DNA of 64,000 nt from positions 1 through 64,000 of the forward strand of contig CABUGI010000003.1 in assembly GCA_902491055.1 (NCBI GenBank). The letters are read 5' to 3'. The notes beneath the pieces were generated by a model. The model saw nothing but the letters and a program-made list of their open reading frames with translations. It did not search any database and was not told the DNA's origin. Both the position numbers and the translations under genes were made by a program. This DNA comes from an uncultured Collinsella sp. (GTDB taxonomy: Bacteria > Actinomycetota > Coriobacteriia > Coriobacteriales > Coriobacteriaceae). Of this stretch, positions 43,448 to 51,092 are shown piece by piece; the stretch's first letter is position 1; every line of letters starts with the position of its first letter.

Positions 43448-43832
43448 GGGTTTGGCCGAAGCCGTTTTTGCCATTTATTGAGGAATCATTTTTTGCTTTA
43501 CGGACGTCTGCTGATGTGGGCGCCCGTATTTTGTTGCTATGGGGGAGGGGCTTGTCGAGAACTTCTGTAGGACCTTTGAGCAGGTTGTGAAGAGGGTACG
43601 TTCGCGGGCGGCAACCGACCGTCTGCTCTGCTCGATGCGGTTGATGGGCGGGCGGATGGTACTCTAATCGGGCTTCGAAACAGAAGTGACACATATGGAG
43701 CGCTTTAATAAATTGCAGCGTTTCAATAAACAGCTTTTTGTTTAACTGCAGCTAAAACTCTGTTACGATGCAGTACAGGCGGGTGCCGGAATGGGACTTG
43801 GGCACGCGCGAACCTACTTGAAAGGCTACCTT
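43448..43832 (+). other. argH-ndk intergenic region with candidate ndk promoter
   Basis: No convincing gene is visible in these 385 bases. Two direct repeats, GCGCTTTAATAAA (43700-43712) and GCGTTTCAATAAA (43718-43730), are 18 bases apart. Just after them TTAACT (43742-43747) and TACGAT (43764-43769) with a 16-base spacer are the best promoter candidate for ndk. The ndk ribosome binding site GAAAGG is at 43820-43825. Confidence 0.4.
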
Positions 43833-44237
43833 ATGGCTATCGAGAAGACCTTCATCATGATTAAGCCCGACGCCGTGCGCGATCGCAAAATCGGCGAGAT
43901 TGTTGCTCGCATTGAGCGCAGCGGCCTTGTCATCGAGCGCATGGAGATGACCACGCTCGAGCGCGCTACCGTCGAGGAGCACTACGCCCATCTGGCCGAC
44001 AAGCCCTTCTTTGGCGGTCTCTGTGACTTTATGACGAGCGGTCCGGTCGTCAAGATGGTCGTTTCCGGTCTCTCCGCTGTTGCTAAGATGCGCACCCTCA
44101 TGGGCGCTACCAACCCGCTTGAGGCTGCCCCCGGCACCATCCGCGGCGACTTTGCCGTCGATGTCAACGCCAACGTGATCCACGGCTCCGACTGCCTGGA
44201 GAACGCCGAGATCGAGATCAAGCGCTTCTTTGGCTAA
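43833..44237 (+). CDS. ndk: Nucleoside diphosphate kinase
   Basis: Ndk exchanges the gamma phosphate between nucleoside triphosphates and diphosphates through a phosphohistidine. The 134-residue protein is of standard length; it starts KTFIMIKPDAVRD and has NVIHGSD with the active-site His at 117. All family blocks (GPVVKMVV, GATNPLEAAPGTIRGDF) are intact. GAAAGG precedes ATG 43833; the in-frame ATG at 43791 is not supported. A strong terminator follows, so it is a single-gene unit. Confidence 0.97.
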   Translation: MAIEKTFIMIKPDAVRDRKIGEIVARIERSGLVIERMEMTTLERATVEEHYAHLADKPFFGGLCDFMTSGPVVKMVVSGLSAVAKMRTLMGATNPLEAAPGTIRGDFAVDVNANVIHGSDCLENAEIEIKRFFG

Positions 44238-44275
44238 ACCAGCTTTGACTCCTTAAAGCTGTTAGCGTGTGGCTT

Positions 44276-44309
44276 GGGCGCCGCGGAACTCCATCCGCGG
44301 CGCCCTTTT
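44276..44309 (+). terminator. Terminator after ndk
   Basis: GGGCGCCGCGGA and TCCGCGGCGCCC form a perfect 12-bp stem with a 6-base loop, followed by TTTT. Confidence 0.88.
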
Positions 44310-44326
44310 ATTCCAGAATCTATGAA

Positions 44327-44361
44327 GGGGCCCGCTCGGACATGTGTTCCGAGCGGGCCCC
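44327..44361. terminator. Hairpin at the ndk/rpiB convergent junction
   Basis: GGGGCCCGCTCGGA and TCCGAGCGGGCCCC form a perfect 14-bp stem with a 7-base loop, 27 bases past the rpiB stop. No T run exists on either side. It shares the AGCGGGCCC core with the repeat at 24665. Confidence 0.55.
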
Positions 44362-44388
44362 TGCTGTTAGCTTGTGGCGCTGAATAGT

Positions 44389-44856
44389 TTAGGCTTCGTC
44401 GACGATCTTAAGGCCGCGCGTGTGATCGATCTCGTTGAGGAGATTGACGCGACGCTCGTGGCGGCCGCCCTCAAACTCGGCGTCGAGCCACTCGTCGACA
44501 ATCATCTTGGCGAGCTCGGAGCCCACGACGCGGGCGCCAAAGGCGAGCACGTTGGTGTTGTTGTGCATGCGGGAGAGCTTGGCGCTGAAGGGCTCGGAGC
44601 ACACGACGGCGCGCACGCCCTCTACCTTGTTGGCAGCCAGGCTGATACCGACGCCGGTGCCGCAGATCAGGATGCCCAGGTCGACGTCGCCGTTGGCAAC
44701 GGCCTTACCCACCTTGTAGCCGGCGATGGGGTAGTCAAAGCTCTCAGAGGTGTCGGTGCCAAAGTTCACGACCTCGCAGCCGCGCTCCTTCAGGTGCTCG
44801 GAGATGATGTTCTTGAGCTCGACGGCGGCGTGGTCGTTACCGATACCGATCTTCAT
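44389..44856 (-). CDS. rpiB: RpiB, ribose-5-phosphate isomerase B
   Basis: RpiB interconverts ribose 5-phosphate and ribulose 5-phosphate in the pentose phosphate pathway. The 155-residue protein begins MKIGIGNDHAAVELK, has the catalytic-Cys loop ICGTGVGISLAANK, and ends with a basic phosphate-binding region. Length and motifs fit RpiB; relatives that isomerise galactose 6-phosphate (LacAB) are similar, so substrate is not certain. GAGAGGAA sets the ATG. A 16-base palindrome at 44939-44954 upstream may be an operator. Confidence 0.9.
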   Translation of the reverse strand: MKIGIGNDHAAVELKNIISEHLKERGCEVVNFGTDTSESFDYPIAGYKVGKAVANGDVDLGILICGTGVGISLAANKVEGVRAVVCSEPFSAKLSRMHNNTNVLAFGARVVGSELAKMIVDEWLDAEFEGGRHERRVNLLNEIDHTRGLKIVDEA

Positions 44857-44938
44857 GGATGGTTCCTCTCTGGTCTGTGCGGCGCAAATGCTAAAGGTGT
44901 TTACCGCGTTCGACTGCATGATAGCGCGACTTTTGAGT

Positions 44939-44954
44939 AAACGCTCGAGCGTTT
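44939..44954. promoter_or_regulatory. 16-base perfect palindrome, candidate LacI-family operator
   Basis: AAACGCTCGAGCGTTT is a perfect palindrome with a central CG, the form used by LacI-family repressors, and a related half-site CAAACGCTTTAGC follows at 44961. It lies in the divergent region 83 bases upstream of rpiB. A hairpin role is possible since T residues follow on the plus strand. Confidence 0.5.
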
Positions 44955-45090
44955 TTTGGTCAAACGCTTTAGCAGGCAACAAGACTGGCTTCTCGTGAAT
45001 GAATGTCGTCAGTTTGCGCTTGAGCGCCGTCTGCCGGAACCATGGTTGCGGTTTTTGATGCATTGTTATCAAATAAAGGAGCTAACTATT

Positions 45091-45138
45091 ATGAGAGTCC
45101 AGCCCGTTATGCAAGCAGGAGATACCTATGCCTACTGA
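45091..45138 (+). CDS. 15-residue upstream peptide overlapping the desulfidase start
   Basis: ATG 45091 has AAGGAG eight bases upstream and opens a 15-codon frame (MRVQPVMQAGDTYAY) whose stop at 45136-45138 lies just inside the next gene, which starts at 45128 in another frame. Such overlap can couple translation of the second gene to the first. No function of the peptide itself is implied. Confidence 0.5.
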   Translation: MRVQPVMQAGDTYAY

Positions 45139-46447
45139 TTCCATCCGTGATGCCGCTTTTTGCGATGTTTTGAACCGCGAGCTTGTCTGTGCACTCGGCT
45201 GCACCGAGCCCATTGCCGTTGCCTATGCAGCGGCGCTGGCGAGCCAGACGCTCGGTTGCGAACCCGATCATATGGATGTTGCCTGCTCGGGCAACATCAT
45301 CAAGAACGTCAAGAGCGTGACCGTGCCCAACTCGGGCGGTATGCACGGTATTGAGGCCGCGGCCGTGCTGGGTGCCGTGGGCGGCGACGCCAAGAGCGCG
45401 CTCGAGGTGCTCGAGAGCGTTAACGATGAAGACCGTGCTCGCGTGGCCGAGCTCCTCGCCGACGCCGGCTACTGCGATGTGTCGCTTGTCGAGGGTGTGC
45501 CCAACCTCTACATCAAGGTGACTGCCACGGCCGGGGGCCATACCGCGGTCGTCGAGATTACCGACCACCACACAAATGTCACGTGCCATACGCTCGACGG
45601 TATTCCGGTATGCGGCAAGTCGGCGGGGGAGTGTGCCGCCTGCGCCGAGCGCGTGGTGGCCGAGCGTGCGGCGGATAACGCCGATACCCCTATGAGCATT
45701 GAGTCTATCATCGACTTTATCGAGGACGGTGACATTGAGGACGCCCGCGCTGCCGTTGAGCGTCAGATTGAGCTGAATGGCGCGATCAGTGCCGAGGGCC
45801 TTGCGCACGCTTGGGGCGCCGAGGTGGGTCGTACACTGTTGGGCGCTCGTGCTGATGACGTCGCCTGCCGTGCCCGTGCCCGTGCGGCCGCCGGGTCCGA
45901 CGCCCGCATGAACGGTTGCGCGCTGCCGGTCGCCATTGTGTGCGGCTCGGGCAATCAGGGCATTACCTGCGCATTGCCCGTCATGGAGTATGCCGAGTAC
46001 CTGCGTTGCGACCACGAGCGCCTGGTGCGCGCCGTGATGCTGTCCGATCTTATCGCCGTGCATATCAAGAGCTATATTGGTGCGCTCTCGGCGTTTTGCG
46101 GTGCTATTTGCGCCGCGTGCGGCGCCGGCGCTGCGATTACCTGGCTGTGCGGTGGCACGCGCGAGCAGATTGGCGCGACGGTCTCGAATACGCTCGGTAA
46201 CGTGGGCGGCATCGTGTGCGACGGCGCCAAGGCGAGCTGTGCCGCCAAGATCTCGGCTGCCGTCGATGCGGCGATTCTGGGCCACGATATGGCTATGCAA
46301 GGTCGCGGCTTCCGCGCCGGCGAGGGCCTGATCCAGGATACCGTTGAGCAGACAATCGCCAGCATGGGCTACGTGGGCCGCGTGGGCATGAAGGACACCG
46401 ACATCGAGATCCTCAACATCATGATCGGTAAAACCCAGGTCTGCTAG
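45128..46447 (+). CDS. L-cysteine desulfidase/UPF0597 family protein (CyuA-like)
   Basis: A 439-residue member of the UPF0597 family, which includes the iron-sulfur L-cysteine desulfidases (CyuA, archaeal CdsB) and relates to the alpha chain of anaerobic L-serine dehydratases. These enzymes turn cysteine into pyruvate, ammonia and sulfide. The catalytic-region Cys is C25 in ALGCTEPIAVAYA, and the cluster ligands are in GAICAACGAGAA and GGIVCDGAKASC. GCAGGAG is the ribosome binding site. It would let an anaerobe use cysteine and give off sulfide; the exact substrate is inferred. Confidence 0.88.
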   Translation: MPTDSIRDAAFCDVLNRELVCALGCTEPIAVAYAAALASQTLGCEPDHMDVACSGNIIKNVKSVTVPNSGGMHGIEAAAVLGAVGGDAKSALEVLESVNDEDRARVAELLADAGYCDVSLVEGVPNLYIKVTATAGGHTAVVEITDHHTNVTCHTLDGIPVCGKSAGECAACAERVVAERAADNADTPMSIESIIDFIEDGDIEDARAAVERQIELNGAISAEGLAHAWGAEVGRTLLGARADDVACRARARAAAGSDARMNGCALPVAIVCGSGNQGITCALPVMEYAEYLRCDHERLVRAVMLSDLIAVHIKSYIGALSAFCGAICAACGAGAAITWLCGGTREQIGATVSNTLGNVGGIVCDGAKASCAAKISAAVDAAILGHDMAMQGRGFRAGEGLIQDTVEQTIASMGYVGRVGMKDTDIEILNIMIGKTQVC

Positions 46448-46453
46448 ATATTA

Positions 46454-46520
46454 AGTTGCGGTGAGATAGTTCCTAAAATTACCCGGGTGAGGGGCAAACA
46501 GGAACTATCTCACCGCAACT
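46454..46520. repeat. AGTTGCGGTG-family hairpin, copy 3
   Basis: Perfect 21-bp stem (46454-46474 with 46500-46520) starting AGTTGCGGTGAGATAG, and a 25-base loop. It lies between two convergent genes. Confidence 0.9.
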
Positions 46521-46539
46521 GCGCTAGATGTTCTGGCGC

Positions 46540-47298
46540 CTACGATAGTTCGTCGGCTATTTGGTGCTCGTAGAAGGCCTCGATTACGGCGTTAAAGTCG
46601 CGGGCGAAGTCTTCCATGGTTCCGCGCCAGGTGGCTCGGCTGGGCTTGCCCTGGCCCACAAAGGCGGTTTGGATGCCGCAATCGGGGGACGGGAAGTCGC
46701 GTTTGGGGTCGTTGCCCACCATAAGGACCTCGTGTGGCTCGAGCCCCATCACCTGAAGCTGCTCTAGATAGTAGGTGGCATCGGGCTTGCATCGGGTGGC
46801 GTTTCCCATGTGCGTCACGAGTTCAAAGGGGGCGTCGGCCAGGTCGCCCCAGCCCATGCGGCACTCGATGGCCCCCTGGGGAAAGCTGGGGTTGGTAAAG
46901 AGCGCACAACGCAGTCCAGCGTCCTGTACGGCCTGGAGCGCGGCGTGCGCGCCCGGCATAGCGTGGGCGTTAATGAGTTCGTCATTCTTGTACGGAAGAA
47001 CTTCGCGGTCGTAGTAAGTAAACGCCTCGTAGATGAAGGGATCGGAGAGGCAGATGCCGCACCTGTGCTCGACCTCGGTGCGGTAAAACTCAAGATTGGT
47101 GCGGTTATCCGTGCCGCTGCGGCGATTGGCGTTGAGGTCGACCAGGATGGTGCCGAGGCGTGCCATCGTGCCACCGCGACTGCGGCGCCCGATATCCGCG
47201 AGCATCGAAGAGACATCCTTAAAATAGCGAAGGATGAACGCGTTAAGGTTGATGCTAAGAAGCGTTTCGTCCATATCGAAAACGACTGCTTTGAGCAC
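46540..47298 (-). CDS. HAD family hydrolase
   Basis: A 252-residue haloacid dehalogenase superfamily phosphatase of class I type (helical cap). Motif I is VVFDMDETLLS with the nucleophile Asp and the acid-base Asp, motif II is ALFTNPS, the motif III Lys is in RCKPDATYY, and motif IV is MVGNDPKRDF. The GTG at 47298 follows GAAAGGTG and homologues begin here; the frame is open further upstream but without a ribosome binding site. The substrate is unknown. Confidence 0.88.
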   Translation of the reverse strand: MLKAVVFDMDETLLSINLNAFILRYFKDVSSMLADIGRRSRGGTMARLGTILVDLNANRRSGTDNRTNLEFYRTEVEHRCGICLSDPFIYEAFTYYDREVLPYKNDELINAHAMPGAHAALQAVQDAGLRCALFTNPSFPQGAIECRMGWGDLADAPFELVTHMGNATRCKPDATYYLEQLQVMGLEPHEVLMVGNDPKRDFPSPDCGIQTAFVGQGKPSRATWRGTMEDFARDFNAVIEAFYEHQIADELS

Positions 47299-47613
47299 GC
47301 GGGCACCTTTCTCGTAAATTTGATCTGGAGTCGTTGACTCCGGATACTTTACCCCAAAGCCAAATGCCTGGCTGGTTATCGTCAAGTTGTGGAGACGTGT
47401 GTTCATAAGATTACGAAAAAGTCTCCACACGAGTAAAAAATCGCAGTTCACGCTTGAAATCGAACTCATTTCCCCGTAACCTATACGAACGTGATTGCAT
47501 AAGCGTCACATTAGTATCTGTCGGCTCCCGAGTGTTCCTAAACGTTGTGTGCTTGTCGCACCCTTCTGTAGGTCCTAGCAATCGGGGCCCCGTAGTTCGA
47601 AAGGGGTCCACCT
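47299..47613 (+). other. HAD-rpsA divergent intergenic region
   Basis: This 315-base gap holds no evident gene. It contains the rpsA promoter (see 47454-47482) and a leader of about 120 bases that ends in the ribosome binding site GAAAGGGG. Part of the leader is C/T-rich. Promoters for the minus-strand HAD gene were not recognised. Confidence 0.6.
47454..47482 (+). promoter_or_regulatory. Likely rpsA promoter
   Basis: TTGAAA (47454-47459) and TAACCT (47477-47482) with a 17-base spacer. Confidence 0.5.
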
Positions 47614-48780
47614 TTGAGTGAGATTCAGAACTCGTCCATTTTCTCTCTTGACGATGTCAACGAGGAGGAGATGAACAACCTCATCGACGGTACGATTACC
47701 GACTTTGATGAGGGCGATCTCGTTAACGGCACTGTCGTTAAGATCGAGCATGACGAGGTGCTCGTTGACATCGGATTCAAGTCCGAGGGCGTTATCCCGG
47801 TCCGCGAGCTGTCCATCCGCAAGGACGCTAACCCTGCAGACATCGTTGCACTCGGTGATCCCATCGAGGCTCTGGTACTCCAGAAGGAGGACAAGGACGG
47901 TCGTCTGGTCCTGTCCAAGAAGCGTGCCGAGTACGAGCGTGCTTGGAACCGCATCGAGGAGAAGTTCAACTCCGGCGAGAACGTCGAGGGCGAGGTTATC
48001 GAGGTTGTCAAGGGCGGCCTGATCCTCGACATCGGCCTGCGTGGCTTCCTGCCCGCCTCCCTCGTCGACCTCCGTCGCGTCAAGGACCTCACCTCCTACA
48101 TGGGCACCCGCATCGAGGCCCGCGTCATCGAGATGGACCGCAACCGCAACAACGTCGTCCTCTCCCGTCGCGTCGTGCTCGAGGAGTCCCGTAAGGCCGA
48201 GCGCTCCGAGATCCTGTCCAAGCTCAAGTCTGGCATGCGTCTCCAGGGCACCGTTTCCTCCATCGTCGACTTCGGCGCCTTCGTCGACCTCGGTGGTATC
48301 GACGGCCTCATCCACATTTCCGAGCTCTCCTGGAACCACGTCAACCATCCTTCCGAGGTTGTCAAGGTCGGCCAGGAGGTCGAGGTCGAGGTTCTCGACG
48401 TCGATCTCAACCGCGAGCGCATCTCCCTGGGTCTCAAGCAGACCACCGAGGATCCGTGGCGCGCACTGGTCAAGAAGTACCCCGTCGGCGCTATCGTCGA
48501 GGGCACTGTGACCAAGCTTGTCCCGTTCGGCGCTTTCGTCGATCTGGGCGAGGGCATCGAGGGCCTGGTGCACATCTCCGAGATGGCCAACAAGCACGTC
48601 GATCAGCCTTCTCAGGTCACCCACGTGGGCGACAAGGTTCAGGTCAAGGTCATGGAGATCGACCTCGACCGTCGTCGTATCTCCCTGTCCATGAAGTCCG
48701 CTGCTGAGACTCTGGGCGTCGAGATCGAGGTTACCCCGCTGCCTTCCGAGAAGAAGGACGAGGAGACCGACGCCGAGTAA
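47614..48780 (+). CDS. rpsA: 30S ribosomal protein S1 (four S1 domains)
   Basis: RpsA binds mRNA at the ribosome through S1 OB-fold domains. The 388-residue protein has four domains, starting near LVNGTVVKIEHDEVLVDIGF, VEGEVIEVVKGGLILDIG, LQGTVSSIVDFGAFVDLG and VEGTVTKLVPFGAFVDLG. This is the short actinobacterial and Gram-positive form. The start is TTG 47614 (SEIQNSSIFS follows), behind GAAAGGGG. Codon use is strongly optimised, as expected for a highly expressed gene. A strong terminator follows. Confidence 0.96.
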   Translation: MSEIQNSSIFSLDDVNEEEMNNLIDGTITDFDEGDLVNGTVVKIEHDEVLVDIGFKSEGVIPVRELSIRKDANPADIVALGDPIEALVLQKEDKDGRLVLSKKRAEYERAWNRIEEKFNSGENVEGEVIEVVKGGLILDIGLRGFLPASLVDLRRVKDLTSYMGTRIEARVIEMDRNRNNVVLSRRVVLEESRKAERSEILSKLKSGMRLQGTVSSIVDFGAFVDLGGIDGLIHISELSWNHVNHPSEVVKVGQEVEVEVLDVDLNRERISLGLKQTTEDPWRALVKKYPVGAIVEGTVTKLVPFGAFVDLGEGIEGLVHISEMANKHVDQPSQVTHVGDKVQVKVMEIDLDRRRISLSMKSAAETLGVEIEVTPLPSEKKDEETDAE

Positions 48781-48806
48781 ATCGGTTTGACGATCACCTG
48801 TTTTAA

Positions 48807-48838
48807 GGGATCCGTCCGCAATGGACGGGTCCCTTTTT
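48807..48838 (+). terminator. Terminator after rpsA
   Basis: GGGATCCGTCC and GGACGGGTCCC form an 11-bp stem (one G-T pair) with a 5-base loop, followed by five T. Confidence 0.92.
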
Positions 48839-49083
48839 GCATTTGCTGCTGAGGCGCGCGATGCTACCCGTGCGCAATGCTGCCCGGGTTGTCTGTTTGC
48901 TATTGGGTTGTCGGTGCATGAAAAATGCCGACATCCCGCCTCGGGGAGGAGGCGGGAACGCACCGAGTAGACGGAGGGGTGCGGAGCGCGGTCGCGTCTC
49001 GACTGACGACGTTGCCCATCGACAGGACCATTGTAGCGCATGGCGGTTCTTGGTTTATCGTGTCGAGCGTTTGCGTTGTGCCA
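48839..49083 (+). other. rpsA-rnpB intergenic region with a structured segment
   Basis: No gene is seen. GTCGG-TG-CAT/ATG-CCGAC (48910-48932) and TCCCGCCTC/GAGGCGGGA (48934-48957) form adjacent hairpins, and CGGTGC (48912-48917) can instead pair with GCACCG (48960-48965) around the second one. The alternatives exclude each other. There is no following coding region except rnpB, so a small RNA or terminator is possible. Confidence 0.4.
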
Positions 49084-49110
49084 TTGCCTGAGGCAGCGGT
49101 GTGTTACACT
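49084..49110 (+). promoter_or_regulatory. Likely rnpB promoter
   Basis: An extended -10, TGTTACACT (49102-49110), with TTGCCT at 49084-49089 as a short-spaced -35, puts the start about 8 bases later, at the first base of the P1 helix of RNase P RNA. Confidence 0.55.
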
Positions 49111-49118
49111 CTTGCACT

Positions 49119-49480
49119 GCTGAGTGGGCCAGACGGTCGCGCGATGTGCTGCTTGCAGTACGCGTGAGGAAAGTCCGGGCTCCAGAGGGCGGGATGCCGG
49201 CTAACGGCCGGGCGGAGTGATCCGACGGAAAGCGCCGCAGAAAAGAAGACTCCCACCTGCGCCGCAAGGCGTAAAGGGAAAAGCTGAAACGGTGGTGTAA
49301 GAGACCACCAGCGTCGTGGCAACACGGCGGCTTGGCAAGCCCCATCCGGAGCAAGCGCGAATAGGAACGCTATGGGCCGGCCCGGTCCGCGTTCGGGTAG
49401 CGTGCGTGGAGCTGCACGGTAACGTGCAGACAAGATAAATGACCGTTCACGACAGAACCCGGCTTATAGGCCCACTCAGC
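49119..49480 (+). ncRNA. rnpB: RNase P RNA, class A
   Basis: The catalytic RNA of RNase P, which matures the 5' ends of tRNAs. The 5' and 3' ends GCTGAGTGGGCC and GGCCCACTCAGC pair as helix P1. The universally conserved blocks are clear: GAGGAAAGTCCGGGCTCC (CR-I, near 49165) and ACAGAACCCGGCTTATAGGC (CR-V, near 49452). The length of about 362 bases and the arrangement fit the class A (ancestral) form of actinobacteria. Confidence 0.97.
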
Positions 49481-49496
49481 ACTTTGTTGACGCTGC

Positions 49497-49595
49497 GAAC
49501 CCGTCAGCGCGGCAATCTGCCTTTCAAGCCTTCGGGCATGACCATAAGGTCAATGCCCTCGTCTTTCAAGGCACCTTGCTCGCGCTGACGGGTTC
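49497..49595. repeat. Long imperfect hairpin after rnpB
   Basis: Perfect 15-base outer arms GAACCCGTCAGCGCG and CGCGCTGACGGGTTC enclose further pairings GCAA/TTGC, TGCCTT/AAGGCA and GGGCAT/ATGCCC. It starts 16 bases after rnpB. It may terminate the rnpB transcript or stabilise its 3' end; the T content after it is moderate. Confidence 0.75.
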
Positions 49596-49707
49596 TCGCT
49601 TTCGTTTACGGAATCATCGGTGTTGCCGTTCTATTTACCGGGATTAACGGTACGATCTTTGCCGTATTATTGAGGCTGTTTGTTGCTTTGCTTGTTGTTG
49701 AGGGGCT

Positions 49708-50346
49708 TTGTTGGACAGCTATTTTACTCTGCAATCGAATATTGAGGTTTCGGGCGAGTTTGTGGACCGCAAGAGCCGGTTTATTGCCCAGCTGGTCCAT
49801 ATTGAGTCCGAGGATGAGGCGAATGCCTTTATCGAGACGGTTCGCAAGCGTCATTACGACGCTCGACACAATGTTCCCGCGTGGATTTTGGTCGATGGAC
49901 GCGAGCGCCAGAGCGATGACGGTGAGCCGAGCCGCACGAGCGGCATGCCGACGCTCGAGGTGTTGCGCGGCGCGGGGCTCAAAAATGTTTGCTGCGTAGT
50001 GACGCGCTATTTTGGTGGCACGCTGTTGGGGCCTGGTGGCTTGGTACGCGCCTATACCGCGGCGACGCAGGCGGCGGTGGCCGCGGCTCAGGAGGCCGGG
50101 CAGATCGTTGAGATGACAAGCGTCGTGCCGGTTGACGTGCATGTGGCCTATCCGCAGTACGAGCAGGTGCTTCGCTTGGCGCAGGATTCGGGTGCCAAGG
50201 TTTCGGATACCGATTACGCGGATGCCGTGACACTTCATTTGGCGTTTAAGGCAGGGGGGCAGGAGCCGTTTTGCGCTAAGATGCGCGAGCTTATGGCGGG
50301 GCGCGAGGAGATTGAGGTCGGCGCTCCCGAGTTTGCCGAGTTCTAA
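49708..50346 (+). CDS. yigZ: YigZ/IMPACT family protein
   Basis: A 212-residue protein of the UPF0029 (YigZ, IMPACT) family, a two-domain fold of unknown biochemical role linked to translation or stress. The signature block NVCCVVTRYFGGTLLGPGGLVRAY is intact, and the N-terminal SRFIAQLV region is typical. Start codons TTG 49708 and TTG 49711 are adjacent; GAGGGG at 49700-49705 fits the second slightly better. A terminator follows. Confidence 0.9.
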   Translation: MLDSYFTLQSNIEVSGEFVDRKSRFIAQLVHIESEDEANAFIETVRKRHYDARHNVPAWILVDGRERQSDDGEPSRTSGMPTLEVLRGAGLKNVCCVVTRYFGGTLLGPGGLVRAYTAATQAAVAAAQEAGQIVEMTSVVPVDVHVAYPQYEQVLRLAQDSGAKVSDTDYADAVTLHLAFKAGGQEPFCAKMRELMAGREEIEVGAPEFAEF

Positions 50347-50349
50347 CGG

Positions 50350-50401
50350 CGACGGCCGGCGTGCTTTTGGATGGATTCCAAGCGCGCCGGCCGTCGTTTT
50401 T
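50350..50401 (+). terminator. Terminator after yigZ
   Basis: CGACGGCCGGCG pairs with CGCCGGCCGTCG, extended inside by GCTT/AAG pairings, and is followed by five T. It also lies at the end of the minus-strand gene at 50415. Confidence 0.88.
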
Positions 50402-50414
50402 CTGTTGCTGCCGT

Positions 50415-50861
50415 TTACTCGGCGAGCTGCTTTAGCACATCGCAGGCAATCTCGACGGCATCGTCGATGCAACCGGGGCAGCTGCGGAGCGGACCCTTGT
50501 CCGATCCGATGCCCTTGAGCGTGCCGCAGACGGTCGTCGTGTTCTTCTCGCCAAAGCGCTTGGCGATTTCGCGCGACAGCTTGTAGGTCTGGCCCTTGGT
50601 CTTGGGGTTTTCCATGCCGTCGCTCATTACAAAGCCCATGATGGCCACGGCGCCCGAGATGGCGCCGCAGGTCTCGGTCATGCCGCCCATGCCGGCGCCA
50701 AAGCCCTCGGTGAGGGTAAAGGCGACCTGGGGGTCGAGCCCGACGGCGGGCGCGAGCGTGCAGGCGACGGCCTGGGCGCAGTTAAAGCCACGTGCGTGGT
50801 ATTCGGCAGCCTGAGCCTGACAGGCGGTGATATCGAGCTGGGCCGTATCGATTTGCTTCAT
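50415..50861 (-). CDS. C_GCAxxG_C_C family protein
   Basis: A 148-residue protein of the redox-associated C_GCAxxG_C_C family (named after its Cys pattern), common in anaerobes and of unknown biochemistry. The pattern is visible as FNCAQAVACTLA, GFGAGMGGMTETCGAISGA, TTTVCGTLKG and CPGCIDDAVEIAC. Eight or more Cys in a small protein suggest metal or redox binding. AAGGAGA sets the start at 50861. It is divergent from metY with a 230-base gap. Confidence 0.88.
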   Translation of the reverse strand: MKQIDTAQLDITACQAQAAEYHARGFNCAQAVACTLAPAVGLDPQVAFTLTEGFGAGMGGMTETCGAISGAVAIMGFVMSDGMENPKTKGQTYKLSREIAKRFGEKNTTTVCGTLKGIGSDKGPLRSCPGCIDDAVEIACDVLKQLAE

Positions 50862-51024
50862 CGTTGTCTCCTTGGTCACGGTGTACCCGCCTATGGTACC
50901 CGTGACGGGGCATGTAATCATCGAGAGCTTCATGTATGCCTCGTTTTTATCAATCGAGCAAATGCCCAAGGCTTGAGATAAATACCCCTGATCAATTTGT
51001 CCCATAACCTACCTTGGGGATGGG

Positions 51025-51053
51025 TTGAGAGGGGTGCGGGGTAGCGGTATCGT
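51025..51053 (+). promoter_or_regulatory. Likely metY promoter
   Basis: TTGAGA (51025-51030) and TATCGT (51048-51053) with a 17-base spacer; no SAM riboswitch or T-box was seen in the short leader. Confidence 0.6.
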
Positions 51054-51092
51054 GAACCGAATAAAACTAAAACCCAGGCAAGGGAGCTAGAT

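Noticed and set aside
43695..43745. A 16-codon frame (MERFNKLQRFNKQLFV) before ndk
   Set aside because: It has no ribosome binding site and is formed by the direct repeats; the repeats themselves are the better explanation.
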